A stretch of DNA of 64,000 nucleotides, from contig NZ_JANUSD010000004.1 in the NCBI RefSeq assembly GCF_024793945.1, positions 62,001 to 126,000 on the forward strand, in the 5' to 3' direction. A program made the position numbers and the translations under genes. The notes below the pieces were generated by a model. It did not search any database. It was not told where the DNA came from and saw only the letters and a program-made list of their open reading frames with translations. This DNA is from Emticicia fluvialis. GTDB taxonomy: Bacteria; Bacteroidota; Bacteroidia; Cytophagales; Spirosomataceae. Below, piece after piece: positions 26,433-35,966 of this stretch. How positions within the stretch are numbered: position 1 is the first letter of the stretch; every line of letters begins with the position of its first letter.

Positions 26433-27461
26433 TTAAAGTATCAGATTTAGTTCAGATAAATAGCTATTTGAATTGATTTGTATATCAAGATTATGATTAC
26501 CGGGGTAAATCAGCATCAGTCTTTTTTTGATGTTCTCTAATCCAACACCGCCGTACGGGTCTTTGTTCTGATTGGCTTGCTGGTTTTGCACCGTAAAGCT
26601 CAGTTGATTTTGATTGACCGATAAATGAATCAGCAGTGGGTGTGCGGGGTCTTGTACATTACCATGTTTAAAGGCGTTTTCAACAAACGGAATCAGCATA
26701 AGCGGAGCAATCAATTGTGTTTGTACATTGCCACTAACCCTGAAATCAACATAAGTTTGGCCTGAATATCTGAGTTTTTGCAATTCAATAAAATTTTTCA
26801 AGTATGCCAGTTCGGTTTCAAGGCTCACTTTATTCTGATTAGACTCATATAGCATATATCGCATCAGCTCAGATAATTTCATAACCGCCTCCGGAGCCTT
26901 TGGAGACTGGTTGAGCGTGAGGGAGTAAATATTATTGAGCGTATTGAACAAAAAGTGCGGGTTTAGCTGATTCTTCAGGAAAGCGTTTTCAGCATTTAGT
27001 TTTTCGCCAAGAAGCGTGTTTTTCTCTTTTTCGTTTACAAAGAAATCCTCAATCATTTTTAGAAAAACAGCATTGAACAGGTAGCCGATTACATTATACA
27101 TATTATCAGTAATATAGAAAAGCAAACGCCTTGACTCCTCAGAATAATTATGTTTTCCCAGCCAATGCCAGATTAGTACCTCTTCAACCATGTAGCGTGT
27201 AAAAATGTATGTAGCGCTGACTGCTACCAGACCAATGCTCAGCTTCAGGTATTGCTTGGTAGAAAAATACCTGTTCAGCACATAAAGTAACAGATAAGTA
27301 AACAGAATGGTAAAAGTAATGGAGGTCCAGACAAATAAGCTCTGGAATCGCTCCCAGGCAAACTGGTAGTTTTTTTTACCAATCAGGCTTAGAATATCTC
27401 CATTAAAATAGAAAAAAAGCCAGAAAAGTACGTGAAATATTATCTGCTGACGTCTGCTCAT
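26433..27461 (-). CDS. LytS-type sensor histidine kinase (system 1)
   Basis: 342 residues from the ATG at 27461 (MSRRQQIIFHVLFWLF). A TTG-type or earlier start up to 27518 would add an odd charged stretch without gain. Four hydrophobic helices cover about the first 140 residues, with almost no extracellular part. The His_kinase domain has the phospho-acceptor H169 in QLNPHFLFNTLNNIY, and the ATPase domain has PFVENAFKHG and GGVGLENIKKRL. The stimulus is probably sensed in the membrane and is unknown. Confidence 0.94.
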   Translation of the reverse strand: MSRRQQIIFHVLFWLFFYFNGDILSLIGKKNYQFAWERFQSLFVWTSITFTILFTYLLLYVLNRYFSTKQYLKLSIGLVAVSATYIFTRYMVEEVLIWHWLGKHNYSEESRRLLFYITDNMYNVIGYLFNAVFLKMIEDFFVNEKEKNTLLGEKLNAENAFLKNQLNPHFLFNTLNNIYSLTLNQSPKAPEAVMKLSELMRYMLYESNQNKVSLETELAYLKNFIELQKLRYSGQTYVDFRVSGNVQTQLIAPLMLIPFVENAFKHGNVQDPAHPLLIHLSVNQNQLSFTVQNQQANQNKDPYGGVGLENIKKRLMLIYPGNHNLDIQINSNSYLSELNLIL

Positions 27462-27520
27462 GTTGCGCTCATTAAAATTTGGCTTGAAGGTAGCTGGTAA
27501 GTTTAATATCTCAAACATTT

Positions 27521-27622
27521 ACCGACAAACGCCCTTGAAATACCGTCAAACAGTATTTTGAGGCTTCAGGGAGGCTTGTCGAGGCTGTAACCTGTTTGAC
27601 GGTAAAAAAAGTGTTTGCGACG
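27521..27622. promoter_or_regulatory. Repeat array, probable LytTR operators (system 1)
   Basis: Four related 10-mers: ACCGACAAAC (27521-27530), ACCGTCAAAC (27542-27551), inverted GTTTGACGGT (27594-27603) and a weaker inverted GTTTGCGACG (27613-27622). The first two are 21 bases apart, the spacing of LytTR direct repeats. The middle two lie in a perfect 13-base inverted repeat (27541-27553 with 27592-27604). The array stands between the kinase gene and the divergent DUF5694 gene. Confidence 0.65.
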
Positions 27623-27653
27623 ATTTAAGAATAAAGCTCAGCAGGCAACACTA

Positions 27654-27661
27654 TATTTTTG
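27654..27661 (+). promoter_or_regulatory. -7 box of the DUF5694 gene promoter
   Basis: TATTTTTG, with a start expected near 27668 and a leader of about 25 bases. No TTG stands at -33; the LytTR repeats centred about 50 and 70 bases before the start would compensate, as in activator-dependent promoters. Confidence 0.5.
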
Positions 27662-27692
27662 AGCCATAATCAAAAAAACAAACAATAAAATT

Positions 27693-28793
27693 ATGAAAAA
27701 GCTATTCGCAATTTTGTTTCTCAGCGCTGTATGCACCAATTTATTTGCACAAACACCCACCAGTAATTTAGAGGTATTGATGATTGGCGCTTCGCATCAA
27801 TACAGCCCGCAGCCGGCTCAGGATCTGACGGATATTCATACCAAAATAAGAGTTTTTAAGCCTGATGCAGTTTTTGGCGAATGGTTGTCGCCTGAAGATG
27901 AAAAAGCCATTAAAACGTATTGGAACAAACAAAATGTGCAGAACCGTATTGACCGTTTAAAGAAAAAAACTACAATTGCAGAGAAAGATTTACCCGCAAT
28001 GCTTACCCGTTACGAAAAGGTACTAAGCGATAAACCGGGCGATATGAAAAACCGTATTGATCTGGCGGTGGCTTATTATTTAAACCATGATGCCGGTAAC
28101 GGATATTTTCAGATGTGGAATGTGGCAAAGCACTTGCAGAAGAACCCCAAAGATACGGCCGTGTTTAATTATGCCCGTCTGAAGTACTTTAGTGCCGCTG
28201 TTGATTCTCTGCATGAGGCCATCAACCCCTATATTGATGATGAGTATGATTACGTGGCGCATCCGATGATGGTAGAGTTTGGCATGAAAAAGATATATGC
28301 AATGGATTCGCAACGTTGGGATAACGAATGGAGCGAAGCCTGGGGAAAAGCGGATTCTGTTTTTTATGAACGGCTAAAGCTGTTAAAAAAAGATTCACTG
28401 TCGGCCGAAGGAAAGAAAGCATTAGAGATAGATAAATACATAAAAAACAGAATGAACTATCTGCAGAATGATGCTGTAAAGATGTATGGTAACGAACATG
28501 TAACAGAAATTCTGAATGGTCCACAACTGACAGAATGGCTTTTTAGAATTAATCTGTATTCAGACGAATACCGGCAGTTGTCAATTTTTCCGGCAGATTT
28601 ATATGCATGGAAATTTCATTGGTGGTGGCATAGAAACAACGATATGTGCAATAACACCATAGAACGCGCCAAAGCCAATGGTTTTAACAAGGTAATGATT
28701 GTGGTTGGCGCCAATCATGCGGCCATAATGACAAAGATATTCAGAGAAAAGGGAGTTAAAGTAACCAGCATTCTGGATTCTCCTCTGAAGTAA
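27693..28793 (+). CDS. DUF5694 (TraB/GumN-like) exported protein
   Basis: 366 residues with a signal peptide (KKLFAILFLSAVCTNLFAQ). The mature start LEVLMIGASHQYSP and the end NKVMIVVGANHAAIMTKIF are the paired motifs of the DUF5694/TraB-like superfamily, in which G-x-H elements are thought to build a metal- or substrate-binding site in a haem-lyase-like fold. The GxxH residues (GASH and GANH) are intact. Function unknown. Its promoter region carries the repeats expected for the neighbouring LytTR regulator, so it may be the output of that system. Confidence 0.8.
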   Translation: MKKLFAILFLSAVCTNLFAQTPTSNLEVLMIGASHQYSPQPAQDLTDIHTKIRVFKPDAVFGEWLSPEDEKAIKTYWNKQNVQNRIDRLKKKTTIAEKDLPAMLTRYEKVLSDKPGDMKNRIDLAVAYYLNHDAGNGYFQMWNVAKHLQKNPKDTAVFNYARLKYFSAAVDSLHEAINPYIDDEYDYVAHPMMVEFGMKKIYAMDSQRWDNEWSEAWGKADSVFYERLKLLKKDSLSAEGKKALEIDKYIKNRMNYLQNDAVKMYGNEHVTEILNGPQLTEWLFRINLYSDEYRQLSIFPADLYAWKFHWWWHRNNDMCNNTIERAKANGFNKVMIVVGANHAAIMTKIFREKGVKVTSILDSPLK

Positions 28794-28816
28794 GCAACAT
28801 TGCTTAAATATCATTC

Positions 28817-28856
28817 AGGGTAGATACACTGGTTTAGCCACTGTATCTACCCTTTG
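28817..28856 (+). terminator. Hairpin after the DUF5694 gene
   Basis: A perfect 12-base stem (28817-28828 with 28842-28853) 23 bases after the stop codon, followed only by TTGTT, so the U-run is weak. Confidence 0.6.
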
Positions 28857-29033
28857 TTAATGTGGGCAGGCCAAATCTGAGCATGCCTGTTTTTAAAAAC
28901 ATTTTCAGAAATTAGACATTATGGAAACCCACAGAAATGCTTTTTAATTTTTGAAACAATTTTGCCTGGCAATCATCAATTAATCGCGATTTTTTGTCGT
29001 TCTTTGCAACACTATACCCGTAATACCTTTTGT

Positions 29034-29918
29034 ATGCTACAATCAATGACCGGTTTTGGTGCTGCAACTTTAGAAAACACCAAAATATCTGTAACTGTCG
29101 AAATTAAATCTCTCAACTCAAAATTTTTTGATATCTATTGCCGGATTCCCAGAGGTTATTCAGAACGTGAGGTAGAAATCAGAAATATTCTTACCCAGGA
29201 ACTGGAACGGGGCAAGGTTGAGTTTATGATGGCTATTACCCAGAAAGATGAATCAACTGTTTCAACTGCCGTAAACCGGGCACTGGTAAAAGCCTACTTT
29301 AAAGACCTTCGGGAAACTTCGCTCGAACTTGGTTTTGAGCCAAGCCCTACTGAACTTCTGAGAATGGCCACCATGATGCCTAATGCTTTTAACACAGATG
29401 CGCTGAGCGAGTCTGATGCTGCACAGGAGTGGGACCTCATTAAAAGTGTTATTACACTTGCCATTGGTAAATGCAAGGATTTCAGGATTCAGGAAGGTAA
29501 AAATACTGAACTGAAATTCAGAGAATATATTGATAACATTGGGGCATTGCTTGTGCAAATAGAAGAGCAGGCTCCCAAACGTATACCACTGGTTAGAGAA
29601 CGTATAGAAAAAGCTGTTTCGGAGTGGTCACAAAATGAAAATTTTGATAAAAACCGTTTCGAGCAGGAGCTGATTTATTACGTTGAAAAGTTTGATATTT
29701 CAGAAGAAAAAGTACGTCTGAAAAATCACCTTGAATACTTTATCAAAGAGCTTAAAACGGCTTCGAACGGAAAGCGTCTTAATTTTATTGCCCAAGAGAT
29801 TGGCCGTGAGGTAAACACCATCGGTTCAAAAGCCAACGACTCTGTTATTCAGCGTCTGGTTGTGCAAATGAAAGACGAACTGGAAAAGATAAAAGAACAA
29901 ACCATGAACATTGTTTAA
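29034..29918 (+). CDS. yicC: YicC/YloC-family endoribonuclease
   Basis: 294 residues. The start MLQSMTGFGAAT at 29034 is the family signature; the region before it in frame is not typical. The N-terminal YicC domain contains EIKSLNSKFFDIYCRIPRGY, and the C-terminal DUF1732 domain contains FDKNRFEQELIYYVEKFDISEE and the end NDSVIQRLVVQMKDELEKIKEQ. Members are cytoplasmic RNases; E. coli YicC is linked to decay of the small RNA RyhB. The usual neighbour, guanylate kinase, is absent here; the next gene is enolase. Confidence 0.93.
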   Translation: MLQSMTGFGAATLENTKISVTVEIKSLNSKFFDIYCRIPRGYSEREVEIRNILTQELERGKVEFMMAITQKDESTVSTAVNRALVKAYFKDLRETSLELGFEPSPTELLRMATMMPNAFNTDALSESDAAQEWDLIKSVITLAIGKCKDFRIQEGKNTELKFREYIDNIGALLVQIEEQAPKRIPLVRERIEKAVSEWSQNENFDKNRFEQELIYYVEKFDISEEKVRLKNHLEYFIKELKTASNGKRLNFIAQEIGREVNTIGSKANDSVIQRLVVQMKDELEKIKEQTMNIV

Positions 29919-29927
29919 GATTATCTG

Positions 29928-29935
29928 TATTTTTG
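29928..29935 (+). promoter_or_regulatory. -7 box before eno
   Basis: TATTTTTG 10 bases after the yicC stop, with the start near 29942 and a leader of about 68 bases. The only upstream TTG (29911-29913) is 14 bases away, too close for a good -33. Confidence 0.4.
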
Positions 29936-30006
29936 CACAGAATGTTTCAAAACAATCTACTAAAGACTTTATTTTATTACCAATAACTCTAAATTTTTAT
30001 TTTTGA

Positions 30007-31287
<1,281 letters not shown>

Positions 31288-31306
31288 TAAAGAATATTAA
31301 TTCTAT

Positions 31307-31350
31307 AAAAGGCGCTGCGCATAAAATTGTTGCAGTGCCTTTTTGTTTTT
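31307..31350 (+). terminator. Rho-independent terminator after eno
   Basis: A 12-base stem (31307-31318 with 31332-31343, one G.U pair), 13-base loop and a long T-rich tail to 31350. It overlaps the -33 element of the following promoter. Confidence 0.88.
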
Positions 31351-31372
31351 TATTTCATTATTTCTATTTTTG
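31342..31372 (+). promoter_or_regulatory. Promoter of the FtsB/DivIC-like gene
   Basis: TTTG (31342-31345), 19 bases, TATTTTTG (31365-31372): a perfect match to the Bacteroidota consensus. The start would be near 31379, giving a leader of about 77 bases. Confidence 0.72.
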
Positions 31373-31455
31373 ATACATAAACGTGCAATTAACATTCCTG
31401 ATTGATTGAAATGGCCAAGCTCCGGCCTTCTTTCTTACAAAATTCTGTATAGCCA

Positions 31456-31785
31456 ATGAAAATTTATGTACCTGCTTTTCTGCATAAATATCGTTTTTAT
31501 GTACTTACCGCAACCGGTTTACTTATTTGGGTTGCTTTTTTTGATGGCAGTAATCTGGTATCTCAATTCAGGCTCTGGCAAAAATACCGCGAGCTTGAAA
31601 ATCAGAAAGAATATTATGCCGAAGCCCTAAAAAAAGTGAAGCAAGAAGAAAAAGAAGTAATGGGCAACGCTGACGCAATGGAGAAATTTGCCCGCGAAAA
31701 ATACCTGATGAAAAAAACAGACGAAACCGTTTTTGTGATTGTAGATGAAAACGACCAGTCAATAGAAAAAGAAGAGCAAGAGTAA
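31456..31785 (+). CDS. FtsB/DivIC-like septum formation initiator
   Basis: 109 residues. One transmembrane helix (about 12-28, FYVLTATGLLIWVAFF) leads to a coiled coil (LWQKYRELENQKEYYAEALKKV...) and an acidic tail. This is the bitopic plan of FtsB/DivIC, part of the divisome trimer with FtsL and FtsQ/DivIB. The motif KFAREKYLMKKTDETVFVIV matches the family C-terminus. The position after eno is conserved in many bacteria, which supports the call. It has its own promoter. Confidence 0.86.
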   Translation: MKIYVPAFLHKYRFYVLTATGLLIWVAFFDGSNLVSQFRLWQKYRELENQKEYYAEALKKVKQEEKEVMGNADAMEKFAREKYLMKKTDETVFVIVDENDQSIEKEEQE

Positions 31786-31790
31786 AAATT

Positions 31791-31828
31791 AAAGGGCCCT
31801 TTGTATTCACTAAAGGCCCTTTGATTTT
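31791..31828. terminator. Bidirectional terminator between ftsB-like gene and mrp
   Basis: AAAGGGCC (31791-31798) pairs with GGCCCTTT (31815-31822), followed by GATTTTTT. The first arm also belongs to a perfect 12-base palindrome AAAGGGCCCTTT (31791-31802). It serves two convergent genes. Confidence 0.75.
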
Positions 31829-32932
31829 TTATCTGATTTCTACTCTTGCCGTTTTTTGCCCTGAGGCATTTCTGATGGCTACCTGTTGAGCAAGCGCCTC
31901 AGCAGTAGATTTAAACGCTTCGCTGGTAATGGGTTCGTCGTCCATCATAATTGGTCTTCCTTCATCGCCGCCTTCTCTGATACTCTGCACTATCGGAATC
32001 TGCCCAAGTAAAGGCACATTATACTTCTCGGCTATGGTTTTTCCGCCATCTTTTCCGAACAGATAATACTTGTTGTCTGGTAGCTCGGCGGGTGTAAAAT
32101 AGGCCATATTCTCTACAATACCCAAAATTGGCACATTTATCTGAGGCTGACGAAACATGGATATACCCTTGTTTACATCTGCCAGTGCTACTTTTTGTGG
32201 GGTAGTAACCACCACGGCTCCGGTTAAAGGCACTGTTTGCACCAGTGTTAAATGAATATCGCCTGTTCCGGGCGGCAGGTCAATAAGTATATAATCCAGT
32301 TCACCCCAGTCTACATCACCAAAAAACTGACGCAAAGCCTGGCTGGCCATAGGTCCACGCCACACAACGGCACTATCTGGGGGTGTCAGAAAACCGATAG
32401 ATATCATCTTTATGCCATACTGCATAATGGGCGAAATCATATTTTTGCCGTTTTTCTGCGAAATCAACGGCTGCATGTTTTCAGCGCCAAACATCAGTGG
32501 AATAGACGGCCCTGAAATATCAGCGTCAATAATACCAACCCTGGCTCCGGATTTTTTCAGAGCCATTGCCAGATTAACCGTAACCGTTGATTTACCCACA
32601 CCACCTTTACCCGACGATATGGCTATTATGTTTTTTACACCATCAAGTAGCGGGGCATTGTTCCTGATTGAGGTAACATCCGCCGTCATGTTAATGTTTA
32701 CTTCTATGCCATTGCCAAAATGACTATGTATGGCATCTGTACAGTTTTTTTTGATTAACTCTTTAAGTGGGCAGGCAGGTGTAGTTAAAACAACTGTAAA
32801 AGTTACCTGATTAACACCTACGGTTATATCTCGTATCATGTTAAGGGTTACCAGGTCTTTCTTTAAATCCGGCTCCTCAACTGTACTCAGGGCTTGAAGT
32901 ATTTTTTCTTTAGTGATAGTAAATTCTCCCAT
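31829..32932 (-). CDS. mrp: Mrp/NBP35-family iron-sulfur carrier ATPase
   Basis: 367 residues from the ATG at 32932 (MGEFTITKEKILQALSTVEE). A MIP18/DUF59 domain takes the first 90 residues, including VLTTPACPLKELIKKNC. The deviant P-loop SGKGGVGKST is at 107-116, with GIIDADISGPSIP and DYILIDLPPGTGDIHL after it. Mrp-type proteins bind and deliver Fe-S clusters. The CxxC that bridges the cluster in ApbC or Nbp35 is not present: the region reads ENMAYFTPAELPDNKYYLF, a form I associate with Bacteroidota Mrp. Cytoplasmic. Confidence 0.93.
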   Translation of the reverse strand: MGEFTITKEKILQALSTVEEPDLKKDLVTLNMIRDITVGVNQVTFTVVLTTPACPLKELIKKNCTDAIHSHFGNGIEVNINMTADVTSIRNNAPLLDGVKNIIAISSGKGGVGKSTVTVNLAMALKKSGARVGIIDADISGPSIPLMFGAENMQPLISQKNGKNMISPIMQYGIKMISIGFLTPPDSAVVWRGPMASQALRQFFGDVDWGELDYILIDLPPGTGDIHLTLVQTVPLTGAVVVTTPQKVALADVNKGISMFRQPQINVPILGIVENMAYFTPAELPDNKYYLFGKDGGKTIAEKYNVPLLGQIPIVQSIREGGDEGRPIMMDDEPITSEAFKSTAEALAQQVAIRNASGQKTARVEIR

Positions 32933-33326
32933 GCAATGGTATATAGTTCGTAAATACTTTTGTCGTACTTGTAAATGCAACAAGTATAACTACTTTTTAG
33001 TTTACTGCTTGGCCATTTATTGAGCCATTTTAAAAGCAGGTTACTGCTGCTTTTAAGGTTGAAATCCTCAATAGCAACGCTGCAAAGTTCACAAAAAAAG
33101 CGCTGCAAATCAACTGTCAGAATAGATATTACAAACAGTCGGGCAACGCTTCTTACTTATAATGATATTGCTTTTATGGCTGCTTACTTTCTTTTTCAAC
33201 TGCCCGGGCAAATACTTTCAAACCTGTAAATGTAGCAGGAATTATAACCGGGGTAAGCAGAATGCAAAAGCAGAATGAATCGAGCAGAACATTAAAAGTG
33301 TGGATGTTTCAAACAGAAATTACTTA
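32933..33326. other. Intergenic stretch without a supported gene
   Basis: Nearly 400 bases between mrp and the GSCFA gene. It should hold the mrp promoter; on the minus strand TTG, 20 bases, GAACTTTG (7 of 8 to TAnnTTTG, at 33083-33090) is a possibility. CGCTGCAAA occurs twice in the same direction (33078-33086 and 33101-33109). Short reading frames here show no signal peptide or family match. Confidence 0.5.
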
Positions 33327-34307
33327 TCAGGCAGCTACTAATTGAGACAAAACTTTTTCTCTTTCACTTGATACATCAAATTTATCACTATAACCATCTA
33401 TTTTTTTTAATAAATCAGCCAGGAACTTCTGGTGCGCCGGAGTGTCGGTCTGAATCGGCCTGTGATTAAGAGACATTTGTAACTTATGCCATTCCTGCAA
33501 AAAATTGTTGAGGTCATCTGTAAAATAAGTCTCAGAAAACTTCTCGAATATATATTTTTCGGCCTGTTCATTCGGGTGAATCATGTCTGCTTTATAAAAC
33601 CTGTAGTCGCGCAGGTCGTCCATCATGATTTCATAACTCGGAAAATAATGAACATCGTTAAACTCTTCTTCAATGTCATAGCAGGCGGTTCTAAGAATAC
33701 TTTTGCTTACCGAGTTTAGCTGAAGTGTTTCGCGGGTGTGCCTGACCGGACTAACCGTTAGCAGAATTTTAATTTTATTATTGTACATTTTCAGGGTTTC
33801 ATACATGGCCCTGAAACGCAGAATAATATCCTTCATATTCAGCATTTCTTTTTTAAAATTCGCGGGAGGTGCTTTGTGGCAATTGGCAACTATTGCGCCG
33901 TTTTCTTTTAGCTGATGCACAATGGCTGTACCAAAAGTAATGATCAGCAGATTAGCCTTTTTCAGAAATTGCTGCGATTTGCTGTTTGTTTCATATAAAA
34001 GCTCTTCCAGTTCTTCTCTTGATGAGCCAAAAAATCTGGAATGGTAATCATAATGCTGCCAGATACCGGCGTTTTCAACCATTAAATGCTTAAAAATTGG
34101 TTTACTTTGAAGGCTATTGCTGATTAATTTAAAGATAGACAATGGGTTGAAAACAGTGCCGTAAGGATTGCACAGGCATTGAATTTTATTTTCCGAGAGC
34201 TGACTTCCAATGACATCAGAAAAGCATGAGCCAACAGTCATTATTCTGGAGTCTGTGCCGATACGGAAGCTGGACGGGTTAACTTCTATTTCAGTACGAA
34301 AATCCAT
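33327..34307 (-). CDS. GSCFA-domain protein (SGNH hydrolase-like)
   Basis: 326 residues from the ATG at 34307 (MDFRTEIEVNPSSFRIG). The family name motif appears as TVGSCFSDVIG at about 24-34. Further blocks are CNPYGTVFNPLSI, NLLIITFGTAIVH, LLTVSPVRHTRETLQLNSVSK and the C-terminal MIHPNEQAEKYIFEKF, which give the Ser, Gly, Asn and Asp/His arrangement of an SGNH-type esterase. No signal peptide, so cytoplasmic. Substrate unknown. It is not close to any obvious partner; the gene is single and follows the terminator of the DUF2490 operon. Confidence 0.9.
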   Translation of the reverse strand: MDFRTEIEVNPSSFRIGTDSRIMTVGSCFSDVIGSQLSENKIQCLCNPYGTVFNPLSIFKLISNSLQSKPIFKHLMVENAGIWQHYDYHSRFFGSSREELEELLYETNSKSQQFLKKANLLIITFGTAIVHQLKENGAIVANCHKAPPANFKKEMLNMKDIILRFRAMYETLKMYNNKIKILLTVSPVRHTRETLQLNSVSKSILRTACYDIEEEFNDVHYFPSYEIMMDDLRDYRFYKADMIHPNEQAEKYIFEKFSETYFTDDLNNFLQEWHKLQMSLNHRPIQTDTPAHQKFLADLLKKIDGYSDKFDVSSEREKVLSQLVAA

Positions 34308-34625
34308 TTCTTTGGTTTTTAAAATGTTTTTTGGTATTATTGATAAGTTGCTGATAATCAATAATTTGCGAATTTAAACTTTTCAACTGACACTCACAAA
34401 CTTTTTGTTGAAAATTGATTAAACGTAATGGCTGCACTGCGGTTTTCAGCTTTAGATTTTTGCACTAAACGAAAGTTATCATCCAGGTATTTAGGCCCAG
34501 CCAGTACGCATATATTGCTTAAACAACCGCTATATTTACGCACTAATTGTAAATTAAAACGGGCGCTTATTTATTTAATAGCGAGCCAGGAAGTAAAATA
34601 TTGTATTAAAATCTCTGTTTTAACT
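34308..34625. other. Intergenic stretch upstream of the GSCFA gene
   Basis: AT-rich, no supported gene. On the minus strand TAAATTCG near 34370-34377 with TTTG 20 bases before it could be the GSCFA promoter (7 of 8 in the -7 box). Nothing else is evident. Confidence 0.35.
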
Positions 34626-34663
34626 AAAATGGCTATTCAAGCAAACCTGAATAGCCATTTTTT
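34626..34663. terminator. Terminator after the CotH-VTC-DUF4956-DUF2490 operon
   Basis: A perfect 14-base stem (34626-34639 with 34648-34661) with an 8-base loop, 15 bases after the DUF2490 stop. It separates the operon from the GSCFA gene. Confidence 0.85.
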
Positions 34664-34678
34664 ACGGTATTTTATTAA

Positions 34679-35335
34679 TCAGAACTTTACTTTGTATGTC
34701 AGTAAAAGAGTTAGGTTGTTAGTAGTAGCTTTATCGAATTCGTGCGAAATAAATCCACCGGCACTGAGCGTATTCTTTTTGTTTATTTTGTAATTAACTT
34801 CTGCCTTGTAACGCAGTTCATCAAATTTCTCACCCATGCGGTAAAACAAATCGGCCGAGATAGCCGGAGTAAATTTTGTTTTATTGGGGTAGGCAACTTC
34901 CAGCTTATTTCTTAGATAGCTTTTGTCGTTTTCAAAGTTGCCATTATCGTCTTTAAACTGATTTTGGTATCTTAAGCGGTAGTCAAATTTCAGAAAACCA
35001 ATCTTTCGGTCATAGTTCAGGTTGGCATAAAACCTATGATAAGGCTTGTAAACCCACTCCTGGTCTCCTTTATCATATTTTCGACGGCTTATAAATCGGT
35101 AATATCCGCTTACCTCCAGATGCTTATTAAATTTATAAGCAAAGCCCAGTTCGCCAATGTAAGCGCCGGCAGTTTTAAGGTTATTGGTTAGCCGCCATTG
35201 GGCATCAGCCTCAAGCGATATCTTTTTTGTTATTGACTTACTCAGGCTTAGTCCTGTCCACAGGTTGGTGGTTTTGTCCTGAGCCAGTCCTAAAACGGGC
35301 AACATTAAAGCTGCCAAAAAGATTATTTTTTTCAT
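34679..35335 (-). CDS. DUF2490 outer-membrane protein
   Basis: 218 residues with a signal peptide (KKIIFLAALMLPVLGLAQ). The mature protein is a run of alternating amphipathic strands ending in an aromatic/hydrophobic strand (LTLLLTYKVKF), as in outer-membrane barrels, and matches DUF2490 in its opening DKTTNLWTGLSLSKSITKKI. It is the last gene of the operon with CotH, VTC and DUF4956 genes and gives that operon an outer-membrane component. Function unknown; a pore or an anchor is possible. Confidence 0.82.
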   Translation of the reverse strand: MKKIIFLAALMLPVLGLAQDKTTNLWTGLSLSKSITKKISLEADAQWRLTNNLKTAGAYIGELGFAYKFNKHLEVSGYYRFISRRKYDKGDQEWVYKPYHRFYANLNYDRKIGFLKFDYRLRYQNQFKDDNGNFENDKSYLRNKLEVAYPNKTKFTPAISADLFYRMGEKFDELRYKAEVNYKINKKNTLSAGGFISHEFDKATTNNLTLLLTYKVKF

Positions 35336-35357
35336 AAGGTGGTTTTCATATTGGCAA

Positions 35358-35966
35358 TCAATAATAATAAATGGTTATAATGGCTGAATCTTTTAGAAAA
35401 TCAAATTCAATAATCTCAACCCGGTGGACATCCAATCCTGTACGGTTTTTTAAGTCTTCAAGCAGTTCCTGCTTATGATTCGGTGTAACCAACCGGATAT
35501 TCTCATAGCTTACCTGTTTTGAGTACTCTTTTTTTATCAGCCAGCCGTTTTCAAGCAGAAAAGTTACAAATAACACAAGTGTGGCAAATATAGCCAGCAA
35601 TGGCCAGTTGTTCTGGCTGATAGCAGCTATAAGGCCAATGGATATTACCAGAAACAGGTAGGTCATGTCTTTGGCCGAAATACCCTCTGTTCGGTATCTT
35701 AGCATAGAAAAAACAGCAAATAAACCAAAAGCTGCGCCCATAGACATCTCTACTTTGTTGAGCAGATATGTGATGAGAAAGATAATGAGATTAAAAGCAA
35801 AAAAAGTAAGAAGTAGGTCTGTTTTTTTGTAATTGGGTAAATAAATGAATCTTATGAGAATAAAAACGGCAAACAGATTAATGCTCAGCCTTGCCAGTAG
35901 TCTGAGTGTGGCATTATCCGGCCATTCCAGCCTAAGCGTATTGATTAATTCCTGAAGCAATGTCAT
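35358..35966 (-). CDS. DUF4956 inner-membrane protein
   Basis: 202 residues. About four or five hydrophobic helices fill residues 24-140, and a soluble C-terminal domain of about 60 residues follows. The characteristic motif MGAAFGLFAVFSMLRYRTEG lies in the middle and matches DUF4956. It overlaps the VTC gene by 35 bases and is translated from inside it. DUF4956 genes commonly sit beside VTC polymerase genes, so the protein is probably the membrane partner of the polymerase, by analogy with the membrane part of the yeast VTC complex. A role in polyphosphate translocation is inference. Confidence 0.85.
   Translation of the reverse strand: MTLLQELINTLRLEWPDNATLRLLARLSINLFAVFILIRFIYLPNYKKTDLLLTFFAFNLIIFLITYLLNKVEMSMGAAFGLFAVFSMLRYRTEGISAKDMTYLFLVISIGLIAAISQNNWPLLAIFATLVLFVTFLLENGWLIKKEYSKQVSYENIRLVTPNHKQELLEDLKNRTGLDVHRVEIIEFDFLKDSAIITIYYY

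Noticed and set aside
28962..29033. In-frame extension of yicC from a TTG codon
   Set aside because: The family begins with M(I/L)xSMTGFG, which matches the ATG at 29034; the extension looks like untranslated leader.
33020..33229. Plus-strand reading frame of 69 codons upstream of mrp
   Set aside because: No recognisable domain, promoter or terminator of its own; too short to separate from chance.
34428..34793. Plus-strand reading frame of 121 codons
   Set aside because: It runs through the terminator at 34626-34663 and into the C-terminal end of the DUF2490 gene in the opposite direction, has no family match and no signal peptide.
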